A DNA stretch of 64,000 bases from Hyphomicrobiales bacterium (GCA_017305935.1 JAFKJU010000019.1:62001-126000); one strand, 5' to 3'. Numbered from the stretch's first letter, positions 50,120 to 58,866 are shown. Program-made: numbers and translations. The notes: generated by a model not told the origin, from the sequence alone.

Positions 50120-50890
50120 GTGGCTCATCCCATTCTTCCCGCCCTCGCGCTTGCCGGCATCGCCCTGTGGAGCGGACTGCTGATGGCCGGCGGCGCACAT
50201 GTGCGCGCCCGGGGCGAGCAGGCCGGAACCGCCGTTAGCGGCGACGACCTCGCCGCCATGTCGGCGGAAAGCGCCGAGGCGGAGGCGATCCTGTCGCAGG
50301 GCATGGCGGAGGCGGAAAGTGCGCCGCCGCCCGCAGCCCCTGCCGAGACCTCGCCTTTGATGGAGGAAAACAGGCCCGTGCGCCCGGCCGCGGCCGACGG
50401 TTTCGACAATCCTCTTGCCGACAACACCCAGCCGCTGGAGCGCATCGCGCCGAAGCAACAGCCCACGCCGCCGCCGGCTCCGCCCAAGCCGGCCCTGCTG
50501 CCGCGCCCGGTCACGGTCCAGGCCGGCCTCGTCACCGCCGGCGGGCGCAAGCTTGCCTTTGCGGGCCTCGTCGCCACCGATCCCGCCCGCACCTGCAGGG
50601 ACACGGACGGCCATGACTGGCCGTGCGGTGCGCTCGCCGCCACCGCCCAGCGCCAGTTCCTGCGCAACCGCACCATCGCCTGCGACCTCAAGGGCAAGGA
50701 CTGGGCGGACAGCAGCACCGCCACATGCAAGCTCGGAGACATCGATATCGGCGCCTGGCTGGTCGGCAATGGCTGGGCGGAGGCCGCCCCCGGCTCGGGC
50801 TACGAAAAGCTGCAGGAGGAGGCGCGCAAGGCCGGCGAGGGCCTGTTCGGCGACGACCCGCGCCGCAGCACCGCCGCCGGGGCGCCATGA
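50120..50890 (+). CDS. SNase-like (thermonuclease-fold) envelope protein
   Basis: 256 residues from GTG 50120. An N-terminal membrane helix or signal (LPALALAGIALWSGLLMAGG) leads into a long Ala/Pro/Glu-rich linker, then a C-terminal OB-fold similar to staphylococcal nuclease (LVTAGGRKLAFAGLVATDP, WPCGALAATAQRQFL, GNGWAEA). The canonical R-L-x-G-I-D-x-P-E active-site stretch reads LAFAGLVATDPA, so the catalytic Arg and Glu seem absent and it may not be a nuclease. It probably faces the periplasm. The longer open frame upstream is a shadow of the S24 gene. Confidence 0.7.
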   Translation: MAHPILPALALAGIALWSGLLMAGGAHVRARGEQAGTAVSGDDLAAMSAESAEAEAILSQGMAEAESAPPPAAPAETSPLMEENRPVRPAAADGFDNPLADNTQPLERIAPKQQPTPPPAPPKPALLPRPVTVQAGLVTAGGRKLAFAGLVATDPARTCRDTDGHDWPCGALAATAQRQFLRNRTIACDLKGKDWADSSTATCKLGDIDIGAWLVGNGWAEAAPGSGYEKLQEEARKAGEGLFGDDPRRSTAAGAP

Positions 50891-50969
50891 CGCCTCTCGT
50901 CTCGCGGGCCGCGGCATCGCCCTTGCGCCGCCTTCCGCCACTCTCTATCTACGGCGCGATCTGCCAGTA

Positions 50970-51014
50970 GCATTTCCGGACGGAAAACCGCGATGCACTT
51001 TCCTGGAAACGCTC
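50970..51014 (+). repeat. palindromic repeat (R4)
   Basis: 45-bp copy with a full left arm (GCATTTCCGGACGGAAAACC) and right arm CTTTCCTGGAAACGCTC carrying one change. It sits between the SNase-like and TerB genes, ending 21 bp before the TerB start. Confidence 0.8.
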
Positions 51015-51035
51015 GAACGAACCGGAGACACCCGC

Positions 51036-51446
51036 ATGACCGCGCTGACACCCCATGAAGCCCTGATCTATGCCATGGTGATGGCCTCGGCCGTCGACCG
51101 GACGATGAGCGACGGCGAACTGGCGCGCATCGGCGAGATCGTGCAGCATCTGCCGGTGTTCGACGGGTTCGATCCCGAGCGGCTGATCGCCGTGGCGCAG
51201 GATTGCACCGCGCTGGTCTCCGGCAATGAGGGTCTCGACATCGCGCTCGAAATCATCCGCGACACGCTGCCGCCGCGCCTGCGCGACACAGCTTATGCGC
51301 TGGCCGTCGAGATCGTCGCCGCAGATCGCCGGGTGGTGGCCGAGGAACTGCGCCTCCTGCAATTGCTGCGCGACCGCCTGGCGCTGGACAAGCTGACCGC
51401 AGCCGCCATCGAGCGCTCCGCCGAGGCGCGCTACCGGCCGCTTTAG
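51036..51446 (+). CDS. TerB-family tellurite-resistance-like protein
   Basis: 136 residues, all helical. LIYAMVMASAVDRTMSDGEL is the TerB metal-binding-type repeat, echoed by AVEIVAADRRVVAEELRLL. TerB-like proteins act in stress and envelope contexts; tellurite resistance is not implied by this single gene. The ATG at 51036 starts the conserved part. Upstream is palindromic repeat R4. Confidence 0.85.
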   Translation: MTALTPHEALIYAMVMASAVDRTMSDGELARIGEIVQHLPVFDGFDPERLIAVAQDCTALVSGNEGLDIALEIIRDTLPPRLRDTAYALAVEIVAADRRVVAEELRLLQLLRDRLALDKLTAAAIERSAEARYRPL

Positions 51447-51490
51447 AGTGCCGATCCTCGTTTCGCTCCGGTCGGATTATGCTCTGAAAC

Positions 51491-52363
51491 TCAATACAAT
51501 CCATTCGGAAAATAACGCAGATAGATTTCCTGCAGCCGTCCATTGCGCGACAGCATCAGCAGCGCATGGTCGATCGCCGCTGTCAGATCCTTGTCCTGCT
51601 TGCGCAGCATCACCGATAGCCCCTCGCCGAGATAGGTCTCGGAGAAATACGGACCGTCGAACAGGCTGCAGCATAAGTCGGCGGCGGGGCTGGCCGTCCA
51701 GAAGATCAGTTGCACGCCATCCGTGAAGACGGCCTCGACCGATCCCGCCTTCAATGCCTCCAGAAGTGCCGCCCGGGTTTCGAAAGTGACCGGCACGATC
51801 CCCGGAAAATAGGCCTTCAGCATTTCCTCATGGGTCGTCGCGGCCAGCACGCCGACCTTGCGGCCGGCGAGCGCCGCCGCCGTTTCGCCCGCCGGCATCG
51901 CCTTGCGGTTCACGGCAAAGCGCGCCGGCAGCGCCAGGAATGGCCGCGAAAAACCAAAGCGCGCGCGCAACGCCGCCGTCGCCGCATGGCCGGCGATGGC
52001 CGCGTCCACCTGTCCGCTGTCCAACGCCGCCTCGATTTCACCGAACGGCATGGCCTGGATCTGGCACTTGTCGGCAACCTTCAGCTCGGCACAGATCAAC
52101 CGCGCAAGGTCGACCTGGAAGCCGGCAAGCCTGCCCGTCTGGTCCATGAAATTGAATGGCGGAAAATCGACCGTGGTGACGAAACGCAGGCGGGTGAGCG
52201 CCGACAGATCGGCCCCCGGCAGGCGATCGCGCGCGTCGAACAGCAGCGGCACCGTATGCGTCGGCTCGGTCCTCGCCATATTCGGGAGAGACAGAACCAA
52301 AAAAAACACGAGAAAAGTGCATTTCCCCCAAAATTTTAGGGGTGCGAGACGCGGCGTCGCCAT
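51491..52363 (-). CDS. periplasmic solute-binding protein (family 3)
   Basis: 290 residues. A signal peptide (TFLVFFLVLSLPNMARTEP region) precedes a family-3 solute-binding fold: FVTTVDFPPFNFMDQTGRLA, FQVDLARLICAEL, DAAIAGHAATAALRARFGFS and YLGEGLSVMLRKQDKDL. Such proteins deliver amino acids or opines to ABC importers. No permease or ATPase gene is nearby, so it is an orphan. The start at 52363 is chosen because the signal peptide begins there; the open frame runs further. Confidence 0.83.
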   Translation of the reverse strand: MATPRLAPLKFWGKCTFLVFFLVLSLPNMARTEPTHTVPLLFDARDRLPGADLSALTRLRFVTTVDFPPFNFMDQTGRLAGFQVDLARLICAELKVADKCQIQAMPFGEIEAALDSGQVDAAIAGHAATAALRARFGFSRPFLALPARFAVNRKAMPAGETAAALAGRKVGVLAATTHEEMLKAYFPGIVPVTFETRAALLEALKAGSVEAVFTDGVQLIFWTASPAADLCCSLFDGPYFSETYLGEGLSVMLRKQDKDLTAAIDHALLMLSRNGRLQEIYLRYFPNGLY

Positions 52364-52497
52364 TATGATCCAACTCCAGATGTCGTTGTCACCACCTCGC
52401 ACAAGGAGTTGACGACAACACGCGCAACCGTTGACCAAAGCCATCAGCGGATGGCCCGGCAACGGAGTCTCAGTCCGTGACGGGGTGTAGCAGGTTC

Positions 52498-54459
52498 ATG
52501 CGCAACGGGAAATATCCAGACATCTGCAAACCGCCGGACACGGGCGGCGCGCCTTTCTCGATGCCAGCCATGACCGATGCCGAAATCGAGAGCGAAGTGC
52601 TGCGTCGCCTCGGCATTGGCGAGCCGCTGATCGCCGAAATGGCCGAGCGCGCCACGCAATCCGGCGCAACCCTGGAGCGTGAATTGCTGGCCAGCGGCGC
52701 CGTCAGCGAGCCGGCCTATTATGCCGGACTGGCGCACCTCCTGTCGCTTTCCTATCTCGACAAGATTCCCGAAGGGCGGCTGCCGGATACCGCCGCGCTC
52801 GACAGCCAGTTGACGCGCCCGATGATGGTCCGGTTGCAGCGCCCGCGCAAAAGCGCGCTGACGGCGCTGGCGCCCGAGGCGCGGCGGCTGCCGCAGACCA
52901 TGGCGCTGCTCGCGCGCAATCCGGGCCTGCGCGCCGATATGGTCGTCGTCTCCGCCACGACGCTGCGCGCCGCCGTCTGGGAGGCGGGGCGAATGCGCCG
53001 CGTGCGCGACACCATCACCGGCCTGTTCGAACGGCAGCCGCATCTTTCGGCGCGGGTGGTGTTCTGGGGGCGGCAGGGGTTTTATGCCGGGCTCGGCGTC
53101 TCCACGGTGATTGCCGGCCTCTTGCTGGCGCCGCGCCCATCGATCGACGTGATCCATGTCGTGCTGACGCTGCTCTATTTCCTGACCTTCCTGATCAAAT
53201 GCTGCGCCATCCGCCATTGCCGCGAGCCGGCGGCGTCGATCCCGCCCCTGCCGCCGCTGCGCGACCTGCCGGTCTACACGGTCATGGTGGCGCTCTATCG
53301 CGAGGAACAGGTAGCGGCGCAGCTGGTGACGGCACTGCGGCGGCTGCGCTGGCCGACCTCGCGGCTCGACATCAAGCTGGTCTGCGAGGCGGACGATCAC
53401 GCCACCATTCTGGCCCTGAAATCCTTCGACCTGCCGCCGCATTTCGAGATCGTCGAGGTTCCGCCGATGGCGCCGCGCACCAAGCCGAAGGCGCTGACCT
53501 ATGCCTTGACGGCCGCGCGCGGCAACTATCTCGCCGTCTACGACGCCGAGGACCGGCCACATCCCGACCAATTGCGCGAGGCCTATGGCAAGTTCCGGCA
53601 GGCACCGGACGATATCGCCTGCCTGCAGGCGCCGCTGATCATCGCCAATGCCCGGCAATCCTGGCTGAGCGCACTGTTTTCGCTGGAATATTCGGCGCTG
53701 TTCCGGGCATTGCTGCCGATGCTGGCCCGCAGCCGCATGCCGCTGCCGCTCGGCGGCACCTCCAACCATTTCCGCACCGACGTGCTGCGCGCCGCCGGCG
53801 GCTGGGATCCGTTCAACGTGACCGAGGACGCCGATCTGGGCATGCGGCTCTACCGGCTCGGCTATCGCTCCGACGTGTTGCTGCGGCAGACGCTGGAGGA
53901 TGCGCCGACCACGGCAAGGGTGTGGATGAACCAGCGCACCCGCTGGTTCAAGGGCTGGCTCCAGACCTGGCTGGTGATGATGCGCGCGCCGGCCGAACTG
54001 CGGCGCGAGATGGGAACCTCGGCCTTCGCCATGTTCAACCTGTTGATCGGCGGCATGCTGATCTCGTCGCTTGCCCATCCCTTCATCCTGCTGTTCATCT
54101 TCGTGACGATCTGGGCGCTGATGCAGGCGCCGGGCGAAGGCCTGTCGATCGCCACGCAGATCCTGTTTGCCATGGATTTCACCAATATCCTCGGCAGCTA
54201 CGCCGCCGTTCTCGGCGTCGGCAGCGCCGCAATGATCCGCCATGAAAAGAAGCTGATCGGCTGGCGCTGGCTCGCCTTGCCCGCCTATTGGATGATGGTC
54301 TCGGCTGCGGCCTGGCGCGCGGTTTTCGAACTGCGCAGCAACCCTTTCCTCTGGCGCAAGACACCGCACGAGCCCGCGCGCTGCGCCAACGCCGCCGATT
54401 CACCGGCCAAGGCCGGGCAGGCGGCAACGGCATCGACCGTCATGGCTTCAAAAAAATGA
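52498..54459 (+). CDS. membrane glycosyltransferase family 2 with N-terminal GspE-N/MshEN-like domain
   Basis: About 653 residues. Residues 30–110 resemble the N-terminal domain of type II secretion ATPases (RRLGIGEPLIAEM, ASGAVSEPAYYAGLAHLLSL). A membrane pair around 205–235 follows, then the GT2 catalytic core: VMVALYREEQVAAQL, YDAEDRPHPDQL, TEDADLGMRLYRLGY and the QRTRWFKGWLQ motif of processive synthases. Three or four C-terminal membrane helices complete it. The product is probably a surface glucan, but no operon partner shows which. Earlier GTG 52477 and later ATG 52561 starts are possible. Confidence 0.88.
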   Translation: MRNGKYPDICKPPDTGGAPFSMPAMTDAEIESEVLRRLGIGEPLIAEMAERATQSGATLERELLASGAVSEPAYYAGLAHLLSLSYLDKIPEGRLPDTAALDSQLTRPMMVRLQRPRKSALTALAPEARRLPQTMALLARNPGLRADMVVVSATTLRAAVWEAGRMRRVRDTITGLFERQPHLSARVVFWGRQGFYAGLGVSTVIAGLLLAPRPSIDVIHVVLTLLYFLTFLIKCCAIRHCREPAASIPPLPPLRDLPVYTVMVALYREEQVAAQLVTALRRLRWPTSRLDIKLVCEADDHATILALKSFDLPPHFEIVEVPPMAPRTKPKALTYALTAARGNYLAVYDAEDRPHPDQLREAYGKFRQAPDDIACLQAPLIIANARQSWLSALFSLEYSALFRALLPMLARSRMPLPLGGTSNHFRTDVLRAAGGWDPFNVTEDADLGMRLYRLGYRSDVLLRQTLEDAPTTARVWMNQRTRWFKGWLQTWLVMMRAPAELRREMGTSAFAMFNLLIGGMLISSLAHPFILLFIFVTIWALMQAPGEGLSIATQILFAMDFTNILGSYAAVLGVGSAAMIRHEKKLIGWRWLALPAYWMMVSAAAWRAVFELRSNPFLWRKTPHEPARCANAADSPAKAGQAATASTVMASKK

Positions 54460-54470
54460 GCGTGAAAACC

Positions 54471-54544
54471 TGGAGCGGGTGAAGGGAATCGAACCCTCGT
54501 ATTCAGCTTGGGAAGCTGCTGCTCTACCATTGAGCTACACCCGC
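54471..54544 (-). tRNA. tRNA-Gly (CCC)
   Basis: Minus-strand cloverleaf: acceptor GCGGGTG/CACCCGC, D-arm TAGCTCAATGGTAGAGC, anticodon loop TTCCCAA (anticodon CCC), TψC arm GAGGGTTCGATTCCCTTC and an encoded CCA (54471–54473). A perfect -35 TTGACA lies at 54577–54582 on the same strand, suitably placed for its promoter, though the -10 is poor. Confidence 0.96.
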
Positions 54545-54595
54545 GCGGGTTTTCTTCTCCACCAGTTCCCGCGGCCTGTCAAGGGAGCGACAGAA

Positions 54596-55696
54596 TCAGG
54601 CGGGGCGGAAATGCTTGGAGAGTTTCAGGCCTTGCGCCTGATAATTCGAGCCGAGACCTTCGCCGTAGAGGCCTTCGGGGCGTTCCAGCATGTGTTCGTA
54701 GACCAGGCGGCCGACGATCTGGCCATGTTCGAGGATGAAGGGCACCTCGTGGCTGCGGACTTCGAGGACGGCACGGCTGCCGGAGCCGCCGGCCTCGGCA
54801 TGGCCGAAGCCGGGATCGAAGAAGCCGGCGTAATGGACGCGGAATTCGCCGACCAGCGTATCATAGGGCGTCATTTCCGCCGCGACCAGCGGCGGCACAT
54901 GCACGGCCTCGCGCGAGACGAGGATGTAGAATTCGTCGGGATCGAGGATCAGCTCGTCGCGGCCGCGGCTATAGAGCGGCTCCCAGAAATCGAGCACGTC
55001 CTGCGCCGCCTTGGCGTCGACATCGATGACGGCCGTATGGTGCTTGCCGCGATAGCCGATGAGGCCGAGCGGGCCGGAGCCCTTGAGGTCGATGGACAGC
55101 GCGATGCCGCCGTTGGAGACGTTCGGCGCCTCGCTGGCGACGAGGGTTTCGCGCGTATGCAGGTCCAGAAGTTCGGCGTCGGCGAGCAGCGAATGGCCGA
55201 TGCGGAAGCGGATCTGCGACAGGCGCGAGCCGCGGCGCACGACGATCGGGAAGGTGCGCGGGGAGATCTCCAGATAGAGCGGACCGTTATAACCGGCGGG
55301 GATCTTGTCGAATTCCTGCGCCCGGTCGGTGATGACGCGGGTGAAGATGTCGAGCCGGCCTGTGGAGCTTTTCGGATTGGCGGAGGCCGACATGTCGGCC
55401 GGAAGGTCGAGGCTTTCCAGCAGCGGCACGATGTAGACGCAGCCGGTTTCCAGCACCGCGCCCACGCTCAGGTCGACCTCGTGCAGCTTCAGCCGCTCCA
55501 GCTTGTCGGCGACGGAATGGTTCGGGCCTGGCATGAAGCTGGCGCGAACCCGATAAGCACGCGCGCCAAGACGCAGGTCGAGGCTTGCCGGCTGGATCTG
55601 GTCGGAATCGAGCGCGGACTCGGAGCTCAGCCGCCCGGCGGTAAACAGCGCGCGGATCGCCTTGTCCGCCAGAATGCCTGTGGTTCTGGTCATCAT
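54596..55696 (-). CDS. dcd: 2'-deoxycytidine 5'-triphosphate deaminase, double-length form
   Basis: 366 residues from the first ATG of an ATGATG pair (55696); the open frame upstream of it covers the riboswitch and is not coding. It is the long alphaproteobacterial Dcd, about twice the length of the E. coli enzyme, built from two dUTPase/Dcd-type folds. Seen are DSDQIQPASLDLRLG, ANPKSSTGRLDIFTRV and GSRLSQIRFRIG in the first half, and VEFRVHYAGFFDPGFG-type sequence in the second. It supplies dUTP for dTTP synthesis. It diverges from metZ. Confidence 0.93.
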   Translation of the reverse strand: MMTRTTGILADKAIRALFTAGRLSSESALDSDQIQPASLDLRLGARAYRVRASFMPGPNHSVADKLERLKLHEVDLSVGAVLETGCVYIVPLLESLDLPADMSASANPKSSTGRLDIFTRVITDRAQEFDKIPAGYNGPLYLEISPRTFPIVVRRGSRLSQIRFRIGHSLLADAELLDLHTRETLVASEAPNVSNGGIALSIDLKGSGPLGLIGYRGKHHTAVIDVDAKAAQDVLDFWEPLYSRGRDELILDPDEFYILVSREAVHVPPLVAAEMTPYDTLVGEFRVHYAGFFDPGFGHAEAGGSGSRAVLEVRSHEVPFILEHGQIVGRLVYEHMLERPEGLYGEGLGSNYQAQGLKLSKHFRPA

Positions 55697-55735
55697 GCCC
55701 TTCCTTTTGCGGCAGACAAAACCAAACCTGAGCAA

Positions 55736-55764
55736 TTGACGCAAGCGGCAAGGCGCAGTATTCA
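55736..55764 (+). promoter_or_regulatory. sigma70-type promoter for the metZ leader
   Basis: TTGACG (55736–55741), exactly 17 bp, then TATTCA (55759–55764). Start of transcription would be near 55771, a few bases before the riboswitch. Confidence 0.7.
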
Positions 55765-55774
55765 GGCCGTTATC

Positions 55775-55828
55775 CCGTGGTGATTTGGCCGGTCGGCTTG
55801 CAGCCACGTTAAACAAGTGGCTAAAAGG
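55775..55828 (+). promoter_or_regulatory. SAM-II riboswitch
   Basis: Matches the SAM-II (metA) motif: CGTGGTGATTTGGCCGG, then GGCTTGCAGCCACGTTAAAC and AAGTGGCTAAAAGG. CGTGG (55776–55780) pairs with CCACG (55804–55808), and the TGCTAAA-like 3' part forms the pseudoknot. The class senses S-adenosylmethionine and shuts off methionine synthesis genes in alphaproteobacteria. It is followed by an intrinsic terminator and metZ, so control is probably at transcription termination. Confidence 0.9.
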
Positions 55829-55837
55829 ACCGGGTTG

Positions 55838-55869
55838 AAAACCGGTTCGCTTTCGCGACCGGTTTTTTT
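55838..55869 (+). terminator. riboswitch-controlled intrinsic terminator
   Basis: AAAACCGG-T-TCGC pairs with GCGA-CCGGTTTT, leaving a TTTC loop and a T-run to 55869. The upstream ACCGGGTT (55829–55836) can pair with AACCGG of the left arm, giving an alternative antiterminator. Confidence 0.85.
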
Positions 55870-55890
55870 GTTTTTGAAAGTGGTGATGGC

Positions 55891-57075
55891 ATGTCTCAGA
55901 AATGGCGCCCCGCAACAACCCTCGTCCATGGCGGCACGACCCGCTCGCATCACGGCGAAACCTCCGAAGCGATCTTCCTGACGCAAGGCTTCGTCTATGA
56001 CACGGCGGAAGCGGCCGAAGCCCGCTTCAAGGGCGAGACCGACGGCTTCATCTATGCCCGCTATGCCAGCCCCACCAACGACATGTTCGAAAAGCGCATG
56101 TGCGCGCTGGAAGGCGCCGAAGACGCCCGCGCCACCGCTTCCGGCATGGCCGCCGTCGCTTCCGCCATCCTCTGCCAGCTGAAGGCCGGCGATCATATCG
56201 TCGCCGCGCGCGCCCTGTTCGGCTCCTGCCGCTGGGTGGTCGAGACGCTGGCGCCGAAATACGGCATCGACTGCACGCTGATCGACGGCCGGGATCTCGC
56301 CAACTGGGAACAGGCGATCCGCCCCAATACCAAGGTGTTCTTCCTCGAAAGCCCGACCAATCCGACGCTCGAGATCGTCGATATCGCCGGCGTCGCCAAG
56401 CTCGCCAATCAGATCGGCGCCAAGGTCGTGGTCGACAACGTCTTCGCCACGCCGCTCTTCCAGAAGCCGCTGGAACTCGGCGCGCACGTGGTCGTCTATT
56501 CCGCCACCAAGCATATCGACGGACAGGGCCGCTGCCTCGGCGGCGTCGTGCTCTCCGACAAGCAGTGGATCGACGAGAACCTGCACGATTATTTCCGCCA
56601 TACCGGCCCGGCCATGTCGCCCTTCAATGCCTGGACGCTGCTGAAGGGGCTTGAAACCCTGCCGTTGCGCGTCAAGCAGCAGACCGAGAATGCGGCCCGC
56701 ATCGCCGACTTCCTCGCCGACAGCAAGCAGATCGCCAGGGTGATCTATCCCGGCCGCGCCGACCATCCGCAGGCGGATCTCATCGCCCGGCAGATGAGCG
56801 GCGGCTCGACGCTGGTCGCTTTCGAGATGAAGGGCGGCAAGGCGGCAGCCTTCGCGCTGCAGAACGCTTTGGAAATCGTCAAGATTTCCAACAATCTCGG
56901 CGACGCCAAGAGCCTGATCACCCATCCGGCGACGACGACGCACAAGAACCTGACCGACGAAGCGCGCGCCGAACTGGGCATTTCCGCCGGCACCGTACGC
57001 CTCTCGGCCGGCATCGAGGATGCCGACGACCTGATCGCCGATTTCGAGCGGGCGCTGTCGAAGGTTTCAGCCTGA
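55891..57075 (+). CDS. metZ: O-succinylhomoserine sulfhydrylase
   Basis: 394 residues, PLP enzyme of the Cys/Met metabolism family. It makes homocysteine directly from O-succinylhomoserine and sulfide. Seen are ATTLVHGGTTRSHHGETSEA, FIYARYASPTNDMFEKRM, VVYSATKHIDGQGR with the PLP lysine, and the MetZ-typical GVVLSDKQWI. It is controlled by the SAM-II riboswitch and terminator directly upstream, with a strong terminator downstream. Confidence 0.95.
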   Translation: MSQKWRPATTLVHGGTTRSHHGETSEAIFLTQGFVYDTAEAAEARFKGETDGFIYARYASPTNDMFEKRMCALEGAEDARATASGMAAVASAILCQLKAGDHIVAARALFGSCRWVVETLAPKYGIDCTLIDGRDLANWEQAIRPNTKVFFLESPTNPTLEIVDIAGVAKLANQIGAKVVVDNVFATPLFQKPLELGAHVVVYSATKHIDGQGRCLGGVVLSDKQWIDENLHDYFRHTGPAMSPFNAWTLLKGLETLPLRVKQQTENAARIADFLADSKQIARVIYPGRADHPQADLIARQMSGGSTLVAFEMKGGKAAAFALQNALEIVKISNNLGDAKSLITHPATTTHKNLTDEARAELGISAGTVRLSAGIEDADDLIADFERALSKVSA

Positions 57076-57160
57076 GCGACTGCCAGCATGGCGAGCAAAT
57101 AAACATCCTTAACCTTTTTGCGCCATGATGGCGCAGAATTGGGTCAGAACGAAACGGGAT

Positions 57161-57194
57161 CGGCCGGAAAGGAGACCTTTCCGGCCGTTCTTTT
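57161..57194 (+). terminator. strong intrinsic terminator after metZ
   Basis: Perfect 12-bp stem CGGCCGGAAAGG / CCTTTCCGGCCG with a three-base AGA loop, then TTCTTTT. Confidence 0.9.
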
Positions 57195-57258
57195 GTTATA
57201 AGGAATGGTGGCGGCATCGCTGGCAAGGATGCGGCGGCAGATGGTGAAGGTGTAGGGG

Positions 57259-57651
57259 ATGTATCGCGCCCTGACGAGAGACATCGAAGTGGTCGTCGAA
57301 CCGTTCTATCTGGAGGAGCAATCCGATCCGGACGACCAACGCTATGTCTGGGCCTACCGCATCGTCATCTCCAACCATTCGGATGCGCCGGTGCGCCTGC
57401 TCAACCGCTATTGGCATATTACTGACGAAAACGGCCAGGTGGACGAGGTGACCGGCCCCGGCGTGGTCGGCGAACAGCCGCGGCTGGAGCCCGGCGACAC
57501 CTATGAATACTCCTCCGGCTGCCCGCTCGATACACCGTCAGGCATGATGTTCGGGCATTACCAGATGGAGACCGACGACGGTGAGCTGTTCGACGTCGAT
57601 ATTCCCGCCTTTTCGCTGGATTCGCCCGGCCTGCGCCGCACCTTGAATTAA
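57259..57651 (+). CDS. apaG: ApaG protein
   Basis: 130 residues, single fibronectin-III-like ApaG fold ([20 protein letters not shown] region, [30 protein letters not shown]). ApaG is linked to Co2+/Mg2+ tolerance and nucleotide signalling in enterobacteria, though its biochemical role is unsettled. In rhizobia it usually follows metZ, as here. The AAGG ribosome site is 8 bases before the ATG. Confidence 0.93.
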   Translation: MYRALTRDIEVVVEPFYLEEQSDPDDQRYVWAYRIVISNHSDAPVRLLNRYWHITDENGQVDEVTGPGVVGEQPRLEPGDTYEYSSGCPLDTPSGMMFGHYQMETDDGELFDVDIPAFSLDSPGLRRTLN

Positions 57652-57679
57652 GCGCCGCAGGCTCGGGGCCTGCGGCGCT
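57651..57679. terminator. bidirectional terminator between apaG and hslO
   Basis: Perfect 12-bp stem AGCGCCGCAGGC / GCCTGCGGCGCT with a five-base loop, overlapping the last base of apaG and ending 6 bp before the hslO stop. No long U-run on either strand. Confidence 0.75.
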
Positions 57680-57685
57680 CTCACA

Positions 57686-58681
57686 TTAGACGGTCTGTTC
57701 TTCGAATTCCGAGGGCTCGAACCGGTAGGTGGTCGAGCAGAATTCGCAGGTGACGGCGATATGATCGTCCTCGATGCTGTCCTTGATCTCCTCAGCCGAC
57801 AATCCCGACAGCACGCCCTTGATCCGCTCGCGCGAACAGGAGCAGCGATCTGCGACCGCCTGCGGTTCGTAGACGCGCACGCCACGCTCGTGGAACAGGC
57901 GGAACAGCAGCCGTTCGGTGCCGACCTGCGGGTCGGTCAGTTCATGCGCATCGGCGGTCTCGACCAGCATCCGCGCTTCCGACCAGGAATCGTTTTCCAG
58001 ATGATCGCCGTCGCGGTCGTCGCCGTCGCCGCCATGCAGGTCGGGCTGGCGCATGCGCTCCGGGGCCTCGGGCAGGAACTGGGCGATCAGGCCGCCGGCG
58101 CGCCAGCGATGGCGCGACTTGCCGTCGGCATCGCGGTCGAACAGTTCGGCGACGCCGAGGCGCACGCGGGTCGGGATCTGCTCCGACTGGCGGAAATAGA
58201 CGCCGGCGATATCCTCCAGCGTCGAGCCGTCCAGCGGCACGATGCCCTGGTAGGGCTGGGTATAGCCGCCCTGGTCGATGGTGAAGGCGAGCACGCCCTG
58301 GCCGAGAAGCTGATGCGGCTCGGCCAGGCCTGCAGCGACCGCCGCCTTGACGGCATCCTCGTCGAAGCGGGCATAGCCGCGCACGCTGTCCGGCGTCGAG
58401 AAATCGGCCACCAGCAGATCGACCGGCCCGTCGCTCTTGGTCTGCACCGTGAATTTGCCTGAGAATTTCAGCGAGGTGCCGATCAGCACGGTCAGCACGA
58501 TGGTTTCCGCCAGCAGCCTGGCGACCGGCAGCGGATAGGCATGACGCCCGAGAATACTGTCGAGGATCGGCCCGAGCTGCACGGCGCGGCCGCGCACGTC
58601 CAGCCCGTCGACCTGGAACGGCACGACGCGATCGTCACCGGCGAAACCAAATTCGCCGAGTTCGGCCCCTGAATCTGCCAT
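57686..58681 (-). CDS. hslO: Hsp33 redox-regulated chaperone
   Basis: 331 residues. Hsp33 is activated by oxidation of a C-terminal zinc centre. The four cysteines are present as DRCSCSRER and TCEFCSTTY. The N-terminal chaperone fold shows LLAETIVLTVLIGTSLKFSG and QGIVPLDGSTLEDIAGVYF. A central acidic insertion (GGDGDDRDGD) is unusual. It is the last gene of a minus-strand row argD–argF–hslO, with 185 bp upstream, so it may be read both from argF and from its own promoter. Confidence 0.94.
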   Translation of the reverse strand: MADSGAELGEFGFAGDDRVVPFQVDGLDVRGRAVQLGPILDSILGRHAYPLPVARLLAETIVLTVLIGTSLKFSGKFTVQTKSDGPVDLLVADFSTPDSVRGYARFDEDAVKAAVAAGLAEPHQLLGQGVLAFTIDQGGYTQPYQGIVPLDGSTLEDIAGVYFRQSEQIPTRVRLGVAELFDRDADGKSRHRWRAGGLIAQFLPEAPERMRQPDLHGGDGDDRDGDHLENDSWSEARMLVETADAHELTDPQVGTERLLFRLFHERGVRVYEPQAVADRCSCSRERIKGVLSGLSAEEIKDSIEDDHIAVTCEFCSTTYRFEPSEFEEQTV

Positions 58682-58866
58682 GATACGGCTCCTTACATCG
58701 AAACGAGCCGAAGCATTTTTCGCTCTCGTTCGAAAAGCGAAAATGGTCCGGCTCTGTGTTTTTACCTTGTTCCGGGCGGAAAACCGCTTCCGGTTGTCCT
58801 TTGGCTACCTAGATGGTCACGCCGGCGACGAAGGTCAAGCCGCCAGCGACAGCAAAACCCTGAGGT

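Noticed and set aside
52444-54369. 641-codon minus-strand frame over the membrane glycosyltransferase
   Set aside because: Shadow frame; the plus strand has GT2 motifs and membrane helices.
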